Under the pieces are notes generated by a model. The model was not told where the DNA came from. It was given only the letters and a program-made list of their open reading frames with translations, and made no database searches. A DNA stretch of 64,000 bases, from positions 496,001 to 560,000 of the forward strand of contig NZ_JAHXZS010000001.1 in the NCBI RefSeq assembly GCF_019740335.1. Reading direction: 5' to 3'. This DNA is from Alteraquisediminimonas sediminicola (GTDB lineage Bacteria; Pseudomonadota; Alphaproteobacteria; Sphingomonadales; Sphingomonadaceae). A program made the position numbers and the translations under genes. This document shows, in pieces, positions 55,808 to 64,000 of the stretch (positions are counted from its first letter, which is position 1; each line of letters begins with the position of its first letter).

Positions 55808-56229
55808 TACCATTCACCCACATTGGGCATGGAAAACCAAGGCTCTGCCGGGGGCAAAGGCGTTTCGGATTGCAATAGCTCCACCGAAATATTGTCAGGC
55901 GAGCGCACAAACACCATGCGGCCATCGCGCGGCGGGCGATTGATCGTGACGCCACCCGCCATCAACCGCGCGCATGTTTCGTAAATATCATCGACCTCAT
56001 ATGCGAGATGCCCGAAATTCCGCCCGCCATTATAGCCGGTTTCGCCCCAATTATGGGTCAGTTCTACCTGCGCCGTCTCATCACCCGGTGCTGCCAGAAA
56101 AATCAGCGTGAAACGCCCCGCATCATTATCATAACGATGTAATTCCTTCAGGCCGATCAATTCGAAAAACCGGATCGTCGCCTCTGGATCGGACACGCGG
56201 ATCATGGTGTGAAGATATTTGATGCTCAT
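55807..56229 (-). CDS. gloA: lactoylglutathione lyase-like VOC protein (glyoxalase I)
   Basis: 140 residues. Two VOC beta-alpha-beta modules with metal ligands in YLHTMIRVSD (His7), FGHLAYEVDDIYETC (His) and NISVELLQ (Glu). Closely matches glyoxalase I, and the directly coupled glyoxalase II gene supports the call. Isomerises the hemithioacetal of methylglyoxal and glutathione. Start overlaps the mlaF stop (ATGA). Confidence 0.9.
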   Translation of the reverse strand: MSIKYLHTMIRVSDPEATIRFFELIGLKELHRYDNDAGRFTLIFLAAPGDETAQVELTHNWGETGYNGGRNFGHLAYEVDDIYETCARLMAGGVTINRPPRDGRMVFVRSPDNISVELLQSETPLPPAEPWFSMPNVGEW

Positions 56230-57002
56230 TCCAATCCCTTCACAAAGTCATCGACAATTTCATTGCCGCTATTATCGAGCGAACTCGCCGGGCCATCCCA
56301 GATCACCTTGCCTTGATGCAGCATTGCCACCCGATCGGCAATCGTCCGCGCGCTATGCAAATCATGGGTGATGGTGACGGCGGTTGCGCCCATTTCCTTC
56401 ACCAATTGCACGATCAGGCGGTTGATCCGGCCCGCCAGCACCGGATCAAGCCCGGTGGTCGGTTCATCGAAAAACAAAATGTCCGGCTCATGCGCGATGG
56501 CACGGGCAAGCGCCGCGCGCTTCTGCATCCCACCGGAGAGCGAGCTTGGCCGCAAATCCAGCACTTCCGACCCAAGGCCGACGCGCTCCAGCAGCATCGC
56601 CGCCCTGTCGCGCATCTCCTTGCGATGGCCGCCGCGCCCATTGGTGAGCGCAAAGGTCACGTTGCGCCAGATCGGCAGGCTGTCGAACAATGCGCCGCCT
56701 TGAAACAACATGCCGAAATGCGCGCGCAACCGCTGCTGATCCCGGCTCGTTGCCCCGGTCATCGGCTCCCCCGCGATCAGGATGCTGCCGCTATCGGGCT
56801 TCATCAAACCGAGAATGCATTTCAGCATCACCGATTTGCCGGTGCCGGACCCGCCCATGACCGCCAACGATTCCCCCTTGGTCACGCGCAGATTGACGCC
56901 ATCCAGCACTTTTTTCGCGCCAAAGGATTTGCGGACATCAATCAGTTCGATCATCGGGACCGCTTCGCCAGTTTCGGGCATTTTATCCTCGATCTCGCTC
57001 AT
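56226..57002 (-). CDS. mlaF: ABC transporter ATPase, MlaF type
   Basis: 258 residues from MSEIEDKMPETGEAVPMIEL (ATG 57002, overlapping the mlaE stop as ATGA). Walker A GGSGTGKSVMLKCILG, signature LSGGMQKRAALARAIA, Walker B PDILFFDEPTTGLDPV. The SGTGKS and MQKR variants are typical of Mla/Ttg2-type lipid transport ATPases. Works with MlaE; the substrate-binding MCE protein MlaD is not encoded adjacent, as gloA follows directly. Confidence 0.92.
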   Translation of the reverse strand: MSEIEDKMPETGEAVPMIELIDVRKSFGAKKVLDGVNLRVTKGESLAVMGGSGTGKSVMLKCILGLMKPDSGSILIAGEPMTGATSRDQQRLRAHFGMLFQGGALFDSLPIWRNVTFALTNGRGGHRKEMRDRAAMLLERVGLGSEVLDLRPSSLSGGMQKRAALARAIAHEPDILFFDEPTTGLDPVLAGRINRLIVQLVKEMGATAVTITHDLHSARTIADRVAMLHQGKVIWDGPASSLDNSGNEIVDDFVKGLE

Positions 57003-57781
57003 CCAAACACCGCCAATGTGATAATCAGATTGGACAACAGGATCATGATGAAGCTCGACACCACCGCGCGGGTGGTGGCTGCACCAACGCCTGCCGCGCC
57101 GCCGCTTGCGCGATAGCCGTGATAGCAACCGAGCAATGCGATGAAAAAGCCGAACACCGCCGCCTTCATCAAGGCCATGACGAAATCGTCATGCTCGATG
57201 AACTTGCGGGTCGTGGCGAGATAAGCACCGCTGTTAAAACCGAGCTTGTTCACCGACAATAACCAGCCGCCCATGATCCCGATGGCATTCGCGACCATCA
57301 CCAGCAACGGCAGCATCAACACCCCCGCCACCAAACGCGGCGCAATCAGCCAGCGAAACGGATCGGCGCGTAGCGTCGCCAGTGCATCAATCTGTTCGGT
57401 CACGCGCATCGTGCCAAGCTCTGCCGCCATGGCGGAGGCCACCCGCCCCGCGACCATCAAGCCGACCAGCACAGGTCCCAATTCGCGGATCATGCCGAAC
57501 ACGACAATCGCCGGGACCGTCGATTCCGCATTGAAACGCCCGCCGCCGATGTAAATCTGCTGCGCCAGCGCCGCGCCGGTAAACAATGCGGTCAAGCCGA
57601 CCACCGGCAGGGAAAACCAGCCGATCAGCGCCATTTGTTCCAACAAACGCCCGAAATAATATGGCGGCAATAAAGCCGCGCGGATCACCTGCGCGGCGAA
57701 AATGACCAACCGCCCTGCCCCGGCAAAAACGCCAATGACGGCCCGCCCTAGCCCCGCCAACATACGCAATATCAACATCAT
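56999..57781 (-). CDS. mlaE: ABC transporter permease, MlaE type
   Basis: 260 residues from the ATG at 57781, which overlaps the alr stop (ATGA). Five to six helices with the MlaE signature GFTGAALAQQ-like LTALFTGAALAQQIYIGGGRF and ELGPVLVGLMVAGRVASAMAAELGTMRVTEQIDAL. Inner-membrane permease of intermembrane phospholipid transport, paired with MlaF. Confidence 0.93.
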   Translation of the reverse strand: MMLILRMLAGLGRAVIGVFAGAGRLVIFAAQVIRAALLPPYYFGRLLEQMALIGWFSLPVVGLTALFTGAALAQQIYIGGGRFNAESTVPAIVVFGMIRELGPVLVGLMVAGRVASAMAAELGTMRVTEQIDALATLRADPFRWLIAPRLVAGVLMLPLLVMVANAIGIMGGWLLSVNKLGFNSGAYLATTRKFIEHDDFVMALMKAAVFGFFIALLGCYHGYRASGGAAGVGAATTRAVVSSFIMILLSNLIITLAVFG

Positions 57782-58839
57782 GCCCAACGCCTTTCAAACC
57801 GGCCGCCAAGACCGGTCAGCAGTTCATATTGCGACATGCCGGATAATTGCGCCGCGTGCGACAGTTCAAAATCGATCTGCACCCAATCCCCCTCGCGCAA
57901 TGCTGGCATCGCATCAACGCAAATCGCGGTCAGGTCCATCGACACCCGGCCCATCACCGGCAAGGCGACATCGCCCGCCAAGGCCCGGCCCCGCCCCGAA
58001 AATCCGCGCCAATAGCCATCGGCATAGCCAAGGTTGAGGATCGCCAATTCCATCGGCTGCGCTGTGGTAAAGGTCGCGTTATAGCCAAGGCTTTCACCCG
58101 CCAATAAGGTCCGCCGCTGCAATATTTGCGCATCGATCCGGGCCACAGGGCGAATATGACCTTGCGCCTCTGGCCGCGCAATGCCGCCATAAAGCGACAA
58201 TCCGGGCCGAGTCAGATCGAAATGATAATCCCGGCCAAGGCTGATCCCCGCACTATTGGCAAGGCTCATCCGGCAGCCCGGCGCATACGCGCCCAGTCCC
58301 GCAAAGCGATCAAGCTGCACCCGGTTCATCGCCACATCTTCATCTGCACAGGCGAGGTGGCTCAACAGCAGATCGCAGTTCAAGCCCTGCAACAGCCCCG
58401 ATGCGAGCTCTGCTACGCTGACTCCCAGCCGGTTCATGCCGGTATCGACCATCACGCTGCACAAGCGATTGCCGCCCTGTTCACGCCAGCGCCGCACCTG
58501 ATCGGCAGAATTGAGCACAGGCCGCGCATCGAGCCCCCCCGCCACCATCATATCCTCATCCCGCACACCATGCAGGACATGCAGTTCCAGCCCCGCCGCC
58601 AACGGCGCAAGCTCCACCGCCTCGGCCCATGTCGCGACGAAAAATACACGGCAACCTGCATCGGCAAGCGTCTTGAGCGCCTCTGCAGCGCCAAGGCCAT
58701 AGCCATTGGCCTTGACCGCCGCCCCGGCCTGCGCGGTCCCGCTTTGACCCGCCAGCCAGCGCCAATTGTCCGCCAGCGCCCGACGATCCAGCGTCAAGCG
58801 CAGCGGCCCGGCAGGTGCGCCCTTTGCAGAATCAGGCAT
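57778..58839 (-). CDS. alr: alanine racemase
   Basis: 353 residues. PLP-binding Lys43 in VKANGYGLG, MVDTGMNRLGV, and the second catalytic base Tyr in SLGYNATF with downstream LGYADGYWRGFSGRG and MGRVSMDL. Interconverts L- and D-alanine for peptidoglycan. Its ATG shares its A with the aguA stop (TGATG), an unusual operon partner. Whether it is biosynthetic or catabolic is unclear; ald at 6.6 kb is not linked. Confidence 0.93.
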   Translation of the reverse strand: MPDSAKGAPAGPLRLTLDRRALADNWRWLAGQSGTAQAGAAVKANGYGLGAAEALKTLADAGCRVFFVATWAEAVELAPLAAGLELHVLHGVRDEDMMVAGGLDARPVLNSADQVRRWREQGGNRLCSVMVDTGMNRLGVSVAELASGLLQGLNCDLLLSHLACADEDVAMNRVQLDRFAGLGAYAPGCRMSLANSAGISLGRDYHFDLTRPGLSLYGGIARPEAQGHIRPVARIDAQILQRRTLLAGESLGYNATFTTAQPMELAILNLGYADGYWRGFSGRGRALAGDVALPVMGRVSMDLTAICVDAMPALREGDWVQIDFELSHAAQLSGMSQYELLTGLGGRFERRWA

Positions 58840-59834
58840 CAGACGCCCGGAATCAGGGGAATCTGCTGACTGATACAGTGGAATGATCCACCCCCCGTCA
58901 GTATATGATTGGCGGGTAACCCGGCCACGCGACGGCCCGGAAACAGTCGCGCAATCGACTTCACCGCCTCCAGATCGCTGGTCCCGCCATAGGTCGGCAC
59001 CACCACCGAAGCATTGCCGATGTAAAAATTCATATGGCTGGTCGGGATGATCTCGCCATCCTGTTCATGCAGCCCCGCCGATGGAATATCGACCACCTCG
59101 ACCCCAAAGGATTTGGCGCGGGCGCGGGCATCGGCGTAAATCGCCACATTCGGGTCATCACCATTATGTGCGACCGGCACCGCCAGTACATTCGGCGCGA
59201 CAAAACGCGCCAGATTATCGACATGACCATCGGTATGGTCATTGACCAAACCCTCGCCCAACCACAGCACCCGGTCGATCCCGAATTCAAGCCGCAACAG
59301 CAATTCAATATCGCCCTGATCGAGATCGGGATTGCGATTGGGGTTGAGCAGACATTGCTCGGTCGTCACCAACAGGCCCGCGCCATCGACATCGACCGCG
59401 CCGCCCTCGAAAATCCAGTCGCAATCGGTGTTGCGAAGCCCTTGGCGCGCCGCCAGCCGCAGCCCGATGCTGTCATCATAAGGCAGGTCGTATTTTTCGC
59501 CCCAACCGTTGAAATGATGCTGCAACGCCCGCAGGCCATCGCCTTCATAATGGACGATCACCGGCCCGGTATCGCGCAGCCAGATATCGCCGAACGGTTC
59601 GACAATCACCTCTGCCGCATCGCCGATCATTTGGCGGGCCACCGCCGCCGCAACCCCATCCGCCGCGACCAGAATCACCCGCTCGCCCGCACCCTTGGCA
59701 TGGACGGCCCGGGCAAATGCTGCGACCTCCGCCTGCGCCGGGGCCAGATCTTCAAGCCAAAGGTCGGCAGCGCTCGGAAATCCGATCCACACAGCCTGAT
59801 GCGGAGCCCATTCGGGAGGTTGAAACAATGTCAT
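58839..59834 (-). CDS. aguA: agmatine deiminase family protein
   Basis: 331 residues of the peptidyl-arginine-deiminase/agmatine-deiminase family. WIGFPSAADLW opening, DIWLRDTGPVIV, EGGAVDVDG, DHTDGHVDNLARFV and the catalytic Cys in LTGGGSFHCISQQIPL. Converts agmatine to N-carbamoylputrescine and ammonia. First gene of the seven-gene coupled minus-strand operon. No Shine-Dalgarno is visible. Arginine-specific deiminases are the alternative. Confidence 0.88.
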   Translation of the reverse strand: MTLFQPPEWAPHQAVWIGFPSAADLWLEDLAPAQAEVAAFARAVHAKGAGERVILVAADGVAAAVARQMIGDAAEVIVEPFGDIWLRDTGPVIVHYEGDGLRALQHHFNGWGEKYDLPYDDSIGLRLAARQGLRNTDCDWIFEGGAVDVDGAGLLVTTEQCLLNPNRNPDLDQGDIELLLRLEFGIDRVLWLGEGLVNDHTDGHVDNLARFVAPNVLAVPVAHNGDDPNVAIYADARARAKSFGVEVVDIPSAGLHEQDGEIIPTSHMNFYIGNASVVVPTYGGTSDLEAVKSIARLFPGRRVAGLPANHILTGGGSFHCISQQIPLIPGV

Positions 59835-59913
59835 GCGGCTTCATAACGTCTGGCGTGGGCCTTGTCACCCGGACACCGCCCCTCACCGCCCAAGATATTG
59901 CAGCTGCAGCCGC

Positions 59914-60552
59914 TTATTGCAGCGTCACCCGCTCGTCATCGCCACTGACCGAAAACAGACGAAAGAACTCCATGCACTGAATCAGCAAATCGGCGCGGGC
60001 CGTCAGGCTGTCGGCCTCCAGCAACGCCTGTTTGGCCGCTGGATCGAATGGCGCGACCTGCGCCACCAGATGCACGAAGGTTTCGTCATCCAATTGGCGC
60101 ACAGCCCCCCAATCGACCTGATAGCCGTGCTGATCGGCAAAACGCCGCGATTCGGTTTCCAACGCGCTGCGCATGATTGGACTGATGCTCAGGTCGCGAT
60201 CCTCATCCAGATCGGCCTCCTGCCACGCCGCCTCGACCTGCCGATAGGGTGTCGTCACCTCCAGCTCACGCACGACCCGGAAACGCGCCACGCCTTCCAG
60301 CACGATATTATACCGGCCATCCGCCAATTCGCTGCAATCAATGATTCGACCGACACAGCCGATATCAAACAGGCTGCGGCTGTCCTTGCCGCTGGGCTGG
60401 ATCATCCCGATCAATCCATCGCCGTTCAAGGCATCCTCGACCATCGCCCGATAGCGCGGTTCAAAAATATGAAGCGGCAGGCTTCCCCCCGGAAAGAGCA
60501 ACGCCCCTTCCAGCGGGAAAATCGGCAAGGCTGATCGGCCCGGGCCTGTCAT
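59914..60552 (-). CDS. LON N-terminal substrate-binding domain protein
   Basis: 212 residues from MTGPGRSALPIFPLEGALLF; the ATG shares its A with the cnoX stop (TGATG). Only the Lon N-terminal (PUA-like) domain is present: FPLEGALLFPGGSLPLHIFE, VGRIIDCSELADGRYNIVLEG, FRVVRELEVTTPYRQVEA, without ATPase or protease parts. Stand-alone proteins of this type may act as substrate adaptors; no activity is established. Confidence 0.88.
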   Translation of the reverse strand: MTGPGRSALPIFPLEGALLFPGGSLPLHIFEPRYRAMVEDALNGDGLIGMIQPSGKDSRSLFDIGCVGRIIDCSELADGRYNIVLEGVARFRVVRELEVTTPYRQVEAAWQEADLDEDRDLSISPIMRSALETESRRFADQHGYQVDWGAVRQLDDETFVHLVAQVAPFDPAAKQALLEADSLTARADLLIQCMEFFRLFSVSGDDERVTLQ

Positions 60553-61463
60553 CAGCCGAACAACACAGCGGACAGGCGACGGCGCTGGGCGGCAACCCAA
60601 GGGTCTTCCAACCCGACCGATTCGAACAATTGCAGCAATTGCGTCCGGGCCGCACCCTCATTCCAGGCACGGTCGCGCTTGATAATCTCCAGCAGCGCAT
60701 CTGCCGCCGCATCGCGATTGCCCGCAGCCAGATACCCGCCCGCCAATTCGAACCGCGCCTCATGATCATCGCCATTGGCGGCAAGACGCGCCTCCAGCCC
60801 CGACATATCCTGCACCGGCACGGCATTGCGTGCCAGTGCCAGCGACGCCCGCAATTGTTGCAACCCTTGATCCTTCGCCAAGGATGCGGGCGCGGCGTTC
60901 AACACGGCCTCCGCCTCATCCATCATGCCCTGCGCAATGCGGGTCCGCACCAAGCCTGCGACGATGGCGCCGTTATCCGGGGCCATCTCGATCAATTGGG
61001 AGAACATCGCCTCTGCCCGCGCGACATCGCCTGCGGCCAATACTTCCTCGCCCATCGCGATTAACGGGGCCAGATCCTCGGCCTGCGCATCCGCCGGGCC
61101 GGTAATCGGCAATTGCGCGATGATCTGATCGAGCATCTGACGCAATTGGCCTTCGCTACGCATCTGCGTCAGGTCCGCGACGATCTGGCCCTGAAACACG
61201 GCATAGACGGTGGGGATGCTCTGCACCCGGAACTGGGCGGCGACGATTTTCTGTTCATCGACATTGATCTTGGCGAGGAGAACACCCTTGCCCGCATATT
61301 CCGCAGCGATTTTTTCCAGCACCGGAGTCAGCGCCTTGCACGGCCCGCACCATTCGGCCCAGAAATCGAGAATGACCAGCGACGTCATCGAAGGGTCGAC
61401 CACATCCCGCTTGAAAGCCTCAATCATTTCGCGGTCTGCCGCGCTCATCCCCAATGTCGCCAC
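60552..61463 (-). CDS. cnoX: thioredoxin-TPR co-chaperone CnoX/YbbN
   Basis: 303 residues, GTG start at 61463. N-terminal thioredoxin fold with an intact redox centre (FWAEWCGPCKALTPVLEKI, about residues 34-52) and SIPTVYAVFQG; then a TPR-like helical part with the family C-terminus (DPWVAAQRRRLSAVLFG). CnoX is a redox-responsive holdase that hands clients to GroEL/DnaK. E. coli CnoX lacks the full WCGPC; this one keeps it, as in Caulobacter, and may reduce disulfides. Confidence 0.9.
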   Translation of the reverse strand: MATLGMSAADREMIEAFKRDVVDPSMTSLVILDFWAEWCGPCKALTPVLEKIAAEYAGKGVLLAKINVDEQKIVAAQFRVQSIPTVYAVFQGQIVADLTQMRSEGQLRQMLDQIIAQLPITGPADAQAEDLAPLIAMGEEVLAAGDVARAEAMFSQLIEMAPDNGAIVAGLVRTRIAQGMMDEAEAVLNAAPASLAKDQGLQQLRASLALARNAVPVQDMSGLEARLAANGDDHEARFELAGGYLAAGNRDAAADALLEIIKRDRAWNEGAARTQLLQLFESVGLEDPWVAAQRRRLSAVLFG

Positions 61464-61632
61464 CTTCGTTTCACCCCTATCGTCACCACCAAATTACGTG
61501 GGCCATATTTGGGGATGATGGTCCCTAATTCCAAGCCCTGAATTTTTTCTCGCATTCCCCCCTTGCCGGATCAGAATCTCCCTGCTAGTTGGCCCTCACC
61601 CGGCGAGGAGTTGCTCCTCACCAAACGCCAGA

Positions 61633-61707
61633 GCGGGCGTAGCTCAGGGGTAGAGCACAACCTTGCCAAGGTTGGGGTCGAGGGTTCGAATCCCTTCGCC
61701 CGCTCCA
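61633..61707 (+). tRNA. tRNA-Gly (anticodon GCC)
   Basis: GCGGGCGTAGCTCAGGGGTA ... GGGTTCGAATCCCTTCGCC CGCTCCA: acceptor GCGGGCG/CGCCCGC, anticodon loop TTGCCAA, T loop TTCGAAT, encoded CCA. Its 3' end probably served as the attachment site of the element carrying the integrase that follows. 61464-61632 is otherwise empty and holds its promoter. Confidence 0.96.
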
Positions 61708-61874
61708 GCGATTTCCAACATATTGGAAAACCGTCGAAAAACCGTCTCGCACGGGAGCATCGACAACTTTACCACACAGAATTACTACACAATGCGCGCT
61801 CCACAGTCCCGCCAAGTGTCTGTGATAATGGTGTAAATGATCTTTCAGACTACTACACGCGACCACTCCACAAA

Positions 61875-63308
61875 TTGCCCAAAGGCATCTGCCTCCAAGG
61901 CAGAATCTACCATTTACGTCGCCGTGTCCCTGATGCTCTGAAAACGGTCATCGGACGGTCTGAGCTATGGCGTTCGCTAAGAACTGACAGCGTCCAAATC
62001 GCTGCTCGACGAGTTCACTTCGCGGCGGCGGAGATCGAAGCCGAACTGGAATCCGCGCGGGTGGTGCTCGGTCTAATCACCGATCCCTACGCTGCCCGAT
62101 CATCGAAAATACCATCCAGTGCAAATGCCATGGCCATTCTGGCTGAGAAGGTCGCAGAACGGCTGGCTAATAACGAATATATGGGAGCGACTCAGCCTCC
62201 TTCCCTCCCACCCGCGACCAAGACGCTGGGAGAAGTCTACGACCTCTACACCGCCGATCCCCGGCACACATGGTGTGAGCGAACAAGAATCGCGTATCGA
62301 ACCACCCGAAAATGGGTCATCGAGTTTTTCGGCGAAAATATTGCCATCAACGATATCACACGTGAGCAAGCACGAGGATTCGTCCAGATGCTCACAAAGG
62401 TGCCGCGCCACGCAGATAGAAAGTTCCCCGGCCTCACAATCGTGCAGGCTGTTGAGGCTGCACAGAAGCGCGCTGATGCAGGAGTGATCAGCATCGCGAA
62501 TGTGAACGCGTATCTTAACAAGTTCTCAGGCGTGCTGAACTGGGCTGTTGAGGAAGGGTATCTCGACAAAAGTCCCGCCAAGGGTTTGCGCCTGCCCGAC
62601 CCTGTGAAGAAGCGCGACAAGCGCCGCCCCTTCTCAATGGAGCAACTGCAACTCATCTTCCATTCGACGCTCTATACTGGCTGTGTCGATGATGTTTACA
62701 ACTACGCAAAGGTTGGTGATGCTCGGCCCCGGCGTGCTCGCTTCTGGATTCCGCTTATCGCTTTATTCTCAGGAATGAGGATGAATGAGATTTGCCAATT
62801 GAAGGTGGCCGATATCCGTGAGTTGGACGGGGTGCAGTGTTTCGTCGTGATAGAGGACATCGCAGGGTCGGAAGGTGCAAAGCGCGTGAAGACTATAGCC
62901 AGCGAACGAGCAATACCGATTCACAACGAATTAATACGGATTGGGATTTTGGCTTTTGTCGCAGAGCAGCGACGCGACGGCCACGAAGACCTTTTTCACG
63001 AATTGTCACCCGGCCCTCATGGCTATCGAAGCACCAATTTTTCCAAATGGTTCAGCAGATTTCTCCTCAACATTGGCGCATCCGAGCCCCTCACCTGCTT
63101 TCATAGCTACAGGCACTGCTTTCGCGATGCACTACGTGAGAGCCGCGCAGATCGAGAAGTTTCCCTCGCACTTGGCGGATGGACATCCGGTGCGACAGGA
63201 TCGGGAATAGATGGCATTTACGGCGATGGCTTCCGGGCATCTATCCTCAACGAAGCCATCAACCGCATCCGATACCCCGGCCTCAAGCTTGACCACTTAG
63301 TCCAATAG
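61875..63308 (+). CDS. tyrosine recombinase/integrase next to tRNA-Gly
   Basis: 477 residues if begun at the TTG at 61875 (LPKGICLQGRIYHLRRRVP, the usual opening of DUF6538-type phage integrases). No ATG occurs in frame between the tRNA and residue about 86, so the start is uncertain. SAM-like core-binding domain around residues 120-240, catalytic domain after: Arg in ALFSGMRMNEICQLKV, H-x-x-R in HSYRHCFRDAL, and Tyr in IDGIYGDGF. Integrates at tRNA 3' ends. Codon use and lower GC differ from the preceding genes. The element continues beyond the window. Confidence 0.88.
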   Translation: MPKGICLQGRIYHLRRRVPDALKTVIGRSELWRSLRTDSVQIAARRVHFAAAEIEAELESARVVLGLITDPYAARSSKIPSSANAMAILAEKVAERLANNEYMGATQPPSLPPATKTLGEVYDLYTADPRHTWCERTRIAYRTTRKWVIEFFGENIAINDITREQARGFVQMLTKVPRHADRKFPGLTIVQAVEAAQKRADAGVISIANVNAYLNKFSGVLNWAVEEGYLDKSPAKGLRLPDPVKKRDKRRPFSMEQLQLIFHSTLYTGCVDDVYNYAKVGDARPRRARFWIPLIALFSGMRMNEICQLKVADIRELDGVQCFVVIEDIAGSEGAKRVKTIASERAIPIHNELIRIGILAFVAEQRRDGHEDLFHELSPGPHGYRSTNFSKWFSRFLLNIGASEPLTCFHSYRHCFRDALRESRADREVSLALGGWTSGATGSGIDGIYGDGFRASILNEAINRIRYPGLKLDHLVQ

Positions 63309-63405
63309 CTCTGCCCAACGGAATATAGGACTACAGGGAACTGAAATCAGGCGTAGTATGAATATTCGACTCACCGCGATCCTCTCTTAGATCGGAAGAC
63401 GCCTT

Positions 63406-64000
63406 ATGAAAGCTCTCGTTTACCAAGGCCCCGGCCAGAAGGCGTGGCTCGACAAAGACCGTCCATCGATTGCGAAGCCTACGGATGCGATCATCCGGAT
63501 CACTCGCACGACAATCTGTGGCACTGATTTGCACATATTGAAGGGTGATGTCCCGGCTGTAACCCCCGGGCGCATCCTTGGACATGAGGGAGTCGGCATC
63601 GTTGAGGCAGTCGGCACCGGCGTGAAGAACTTCAAACAGGGGGATCATGTTCTGATTTCCTGCATCACATCCTGCGGCAGTTGTTCCAATTGCAAGCGGC
63701 AACTCTATTCCCATTGCTCGGACGGCGGCTGGATTTTGGGACATCTGATAGATGGCACACAAGCGGAATATGTTCGCATCCCGCATGCAGACAACAGCCT
63801 CTATCCGATTCCCAATGGTGCGGACGAAGAGGCACTAGTCATGCTCAGCGACATCCTGCCTACCGGATTCGAGATCGGCGTCCTCTCCGGGCAAGTAAAA
63901 CCCGGAGACATCGTGGCAATTGTTGGCGCGGGTCCAGTTGGGATGGCTGCGTTATTGACTGCACAGTTCTATTCACCGGCGAGGCTGGTGATGCTCGACA
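63406..64000 (+). CDS. zinc-dependent alcohol dehydrogenase, truncated by window end
   Basis: Open to the window edge; 198 residues visible from MKALVYQGPGQKAWLDKDRP. Catalytic zinc ligands Cys38 (TICGTDLH) and His60-Glu61 (LGHEGVG), structural zinc cysteines 90, 93, 96 and 104 with classical C-x2-C-x2-C-x7-C spacing, and the Rossmann motif VGAGPVGMAAL near residue 173. NAD(P)-dependent medium-chain dehydrogenase of the ADH/formaldehyde-dehydrogenase group. GGAAGA lies about 8 nt upstream of the ATG. Probably cargo of the integrated element or the next chromosomal gene. Confidence 0.9.
   Translation, partial: MKALVYQGPGQKAWLDKDRPSIAKPTDAIIRITRTTICGTDLHILKGDVPAVTPGRILGHEGVGIVEAVGTGVKNFKQGDHVLISCITSCGSCSNCKRQLYSHCSDGGWILGHLIDGTQAEYVRIPHADNSLYPIPNGADEEALVMLSDILPTGFEIGVLSGQVKPGDIVAIVGAGPVGMAALLTAQFYSPARLVMLD

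Noticed and set aside
61563-61874. Integrase starting before the tRNA gene
   Set aside because: The frame is open there but it would translate through tRNA-Gly(GCC); DUF6538-type integrases begin near LPKGICLQG.

Overview
The window looks like about 64 kb of chromosome from an alphaproteobacterium of the Sphingomonadales. The inference rests on high-GC coding sequence, the split ATP synthase operon layout atpI-B-E-b'-b, SapC, PEP-CTERM surface proteins ending in VPEPAMLGLFG...GRRRR, a CpaF-type ATPase, and weak or absent Shine-Dalgarno sites at many genes. Nearly all of it is gene-dense housekeeping sequence, with two accessory stretches: a repeat-rich PEP-CTERM array (about 28.9-36.8 kb) and the start of a tRNA-integrated element (61.6 kb to the end).

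Layout. 0.2-4.9 kb: a minus-strand membrane/periplasmic cluster (DUF1624 acyltransferase-like protein, transmembrane anchor protein, HupE/UreJ transporter, small His-containing periplasmic protein, DUF4198 protein), then a bicupin protein coupled to aspA. 6.6-10.2 kb: ald, ahpC and ahpF on the plus strand. 10.2-15.5 kb: thiE-like and yggS genes sharing a 22-bp divergent spacer, a coupled metZ-apaG-lysR operon, and mrp with a CoA-binding protein gene. 15.6-25.6 kb: cell-envelope quality control and outer-membrane assembly (hflK-hflC, degP, tamA-tamB). 26.2-28.9 kb: F0 part of ATP synthase.

29.3-36.6 kb is the most unusual region. Six paralogous minus-strand genes encode small secreted proteins with near-identical signal peptides and (in five) near-identical PEP-CTERM anchors, but strongly divergent AT-richer middles. 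The same five genes carry a sigma-54 -24/-12 promoter (TGGCACG-N5-TGC[AT]), an upstream TGT-N11-ACA site 61-62 nt further out, and a terminator hairpin. About 104-bp palindromic repeat elements lie between them. The sixth gene has lost both anchor and promoter. A TPR lipoprotein resembling PrsT is transcribed divergently from the right end. This reads as a locally expanded, sigma-54/enhancer-controlled set of exosortase substrates.

36.8-43.6 kb: cytochrome b561, SapC, an FAD-linked oxidase, a small secreted protein, an orphan cpaF, a secreted methyltransferase and a TRIC-family channel. 43.8-50.3 kb: tRNA-Gly(UCC), gyrB, then a coupled rluB-rsmD-ABC exporter operon in which RluB carries a long 12-residue Arg-rich repeat. 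50.4-54.8 kb: ampG-like permease and a YdbH-family AsmA-like protein. 54.8-61.5 kb: a translationally coupled minus-strand operon aguA-alr-mlaE-mlaF-gloA-gloB with a small membrane protein, preceded by cnoX and a LON-domain gene. 61.6 kb to the end: tRNA-Gly(GCC), a tyrosine recombinase immediately behind it with no usable ATG, and a truncated zinc alcohol dehydrogenase gene running off the window.

Envelope biogenesis is a recurring theme: TamAB, YdbH and MlaEF (lipid transport), DegP, AmpG, Alr and the PEP-CTERM array. All functional calls are from reading the sequence; no database search was run.
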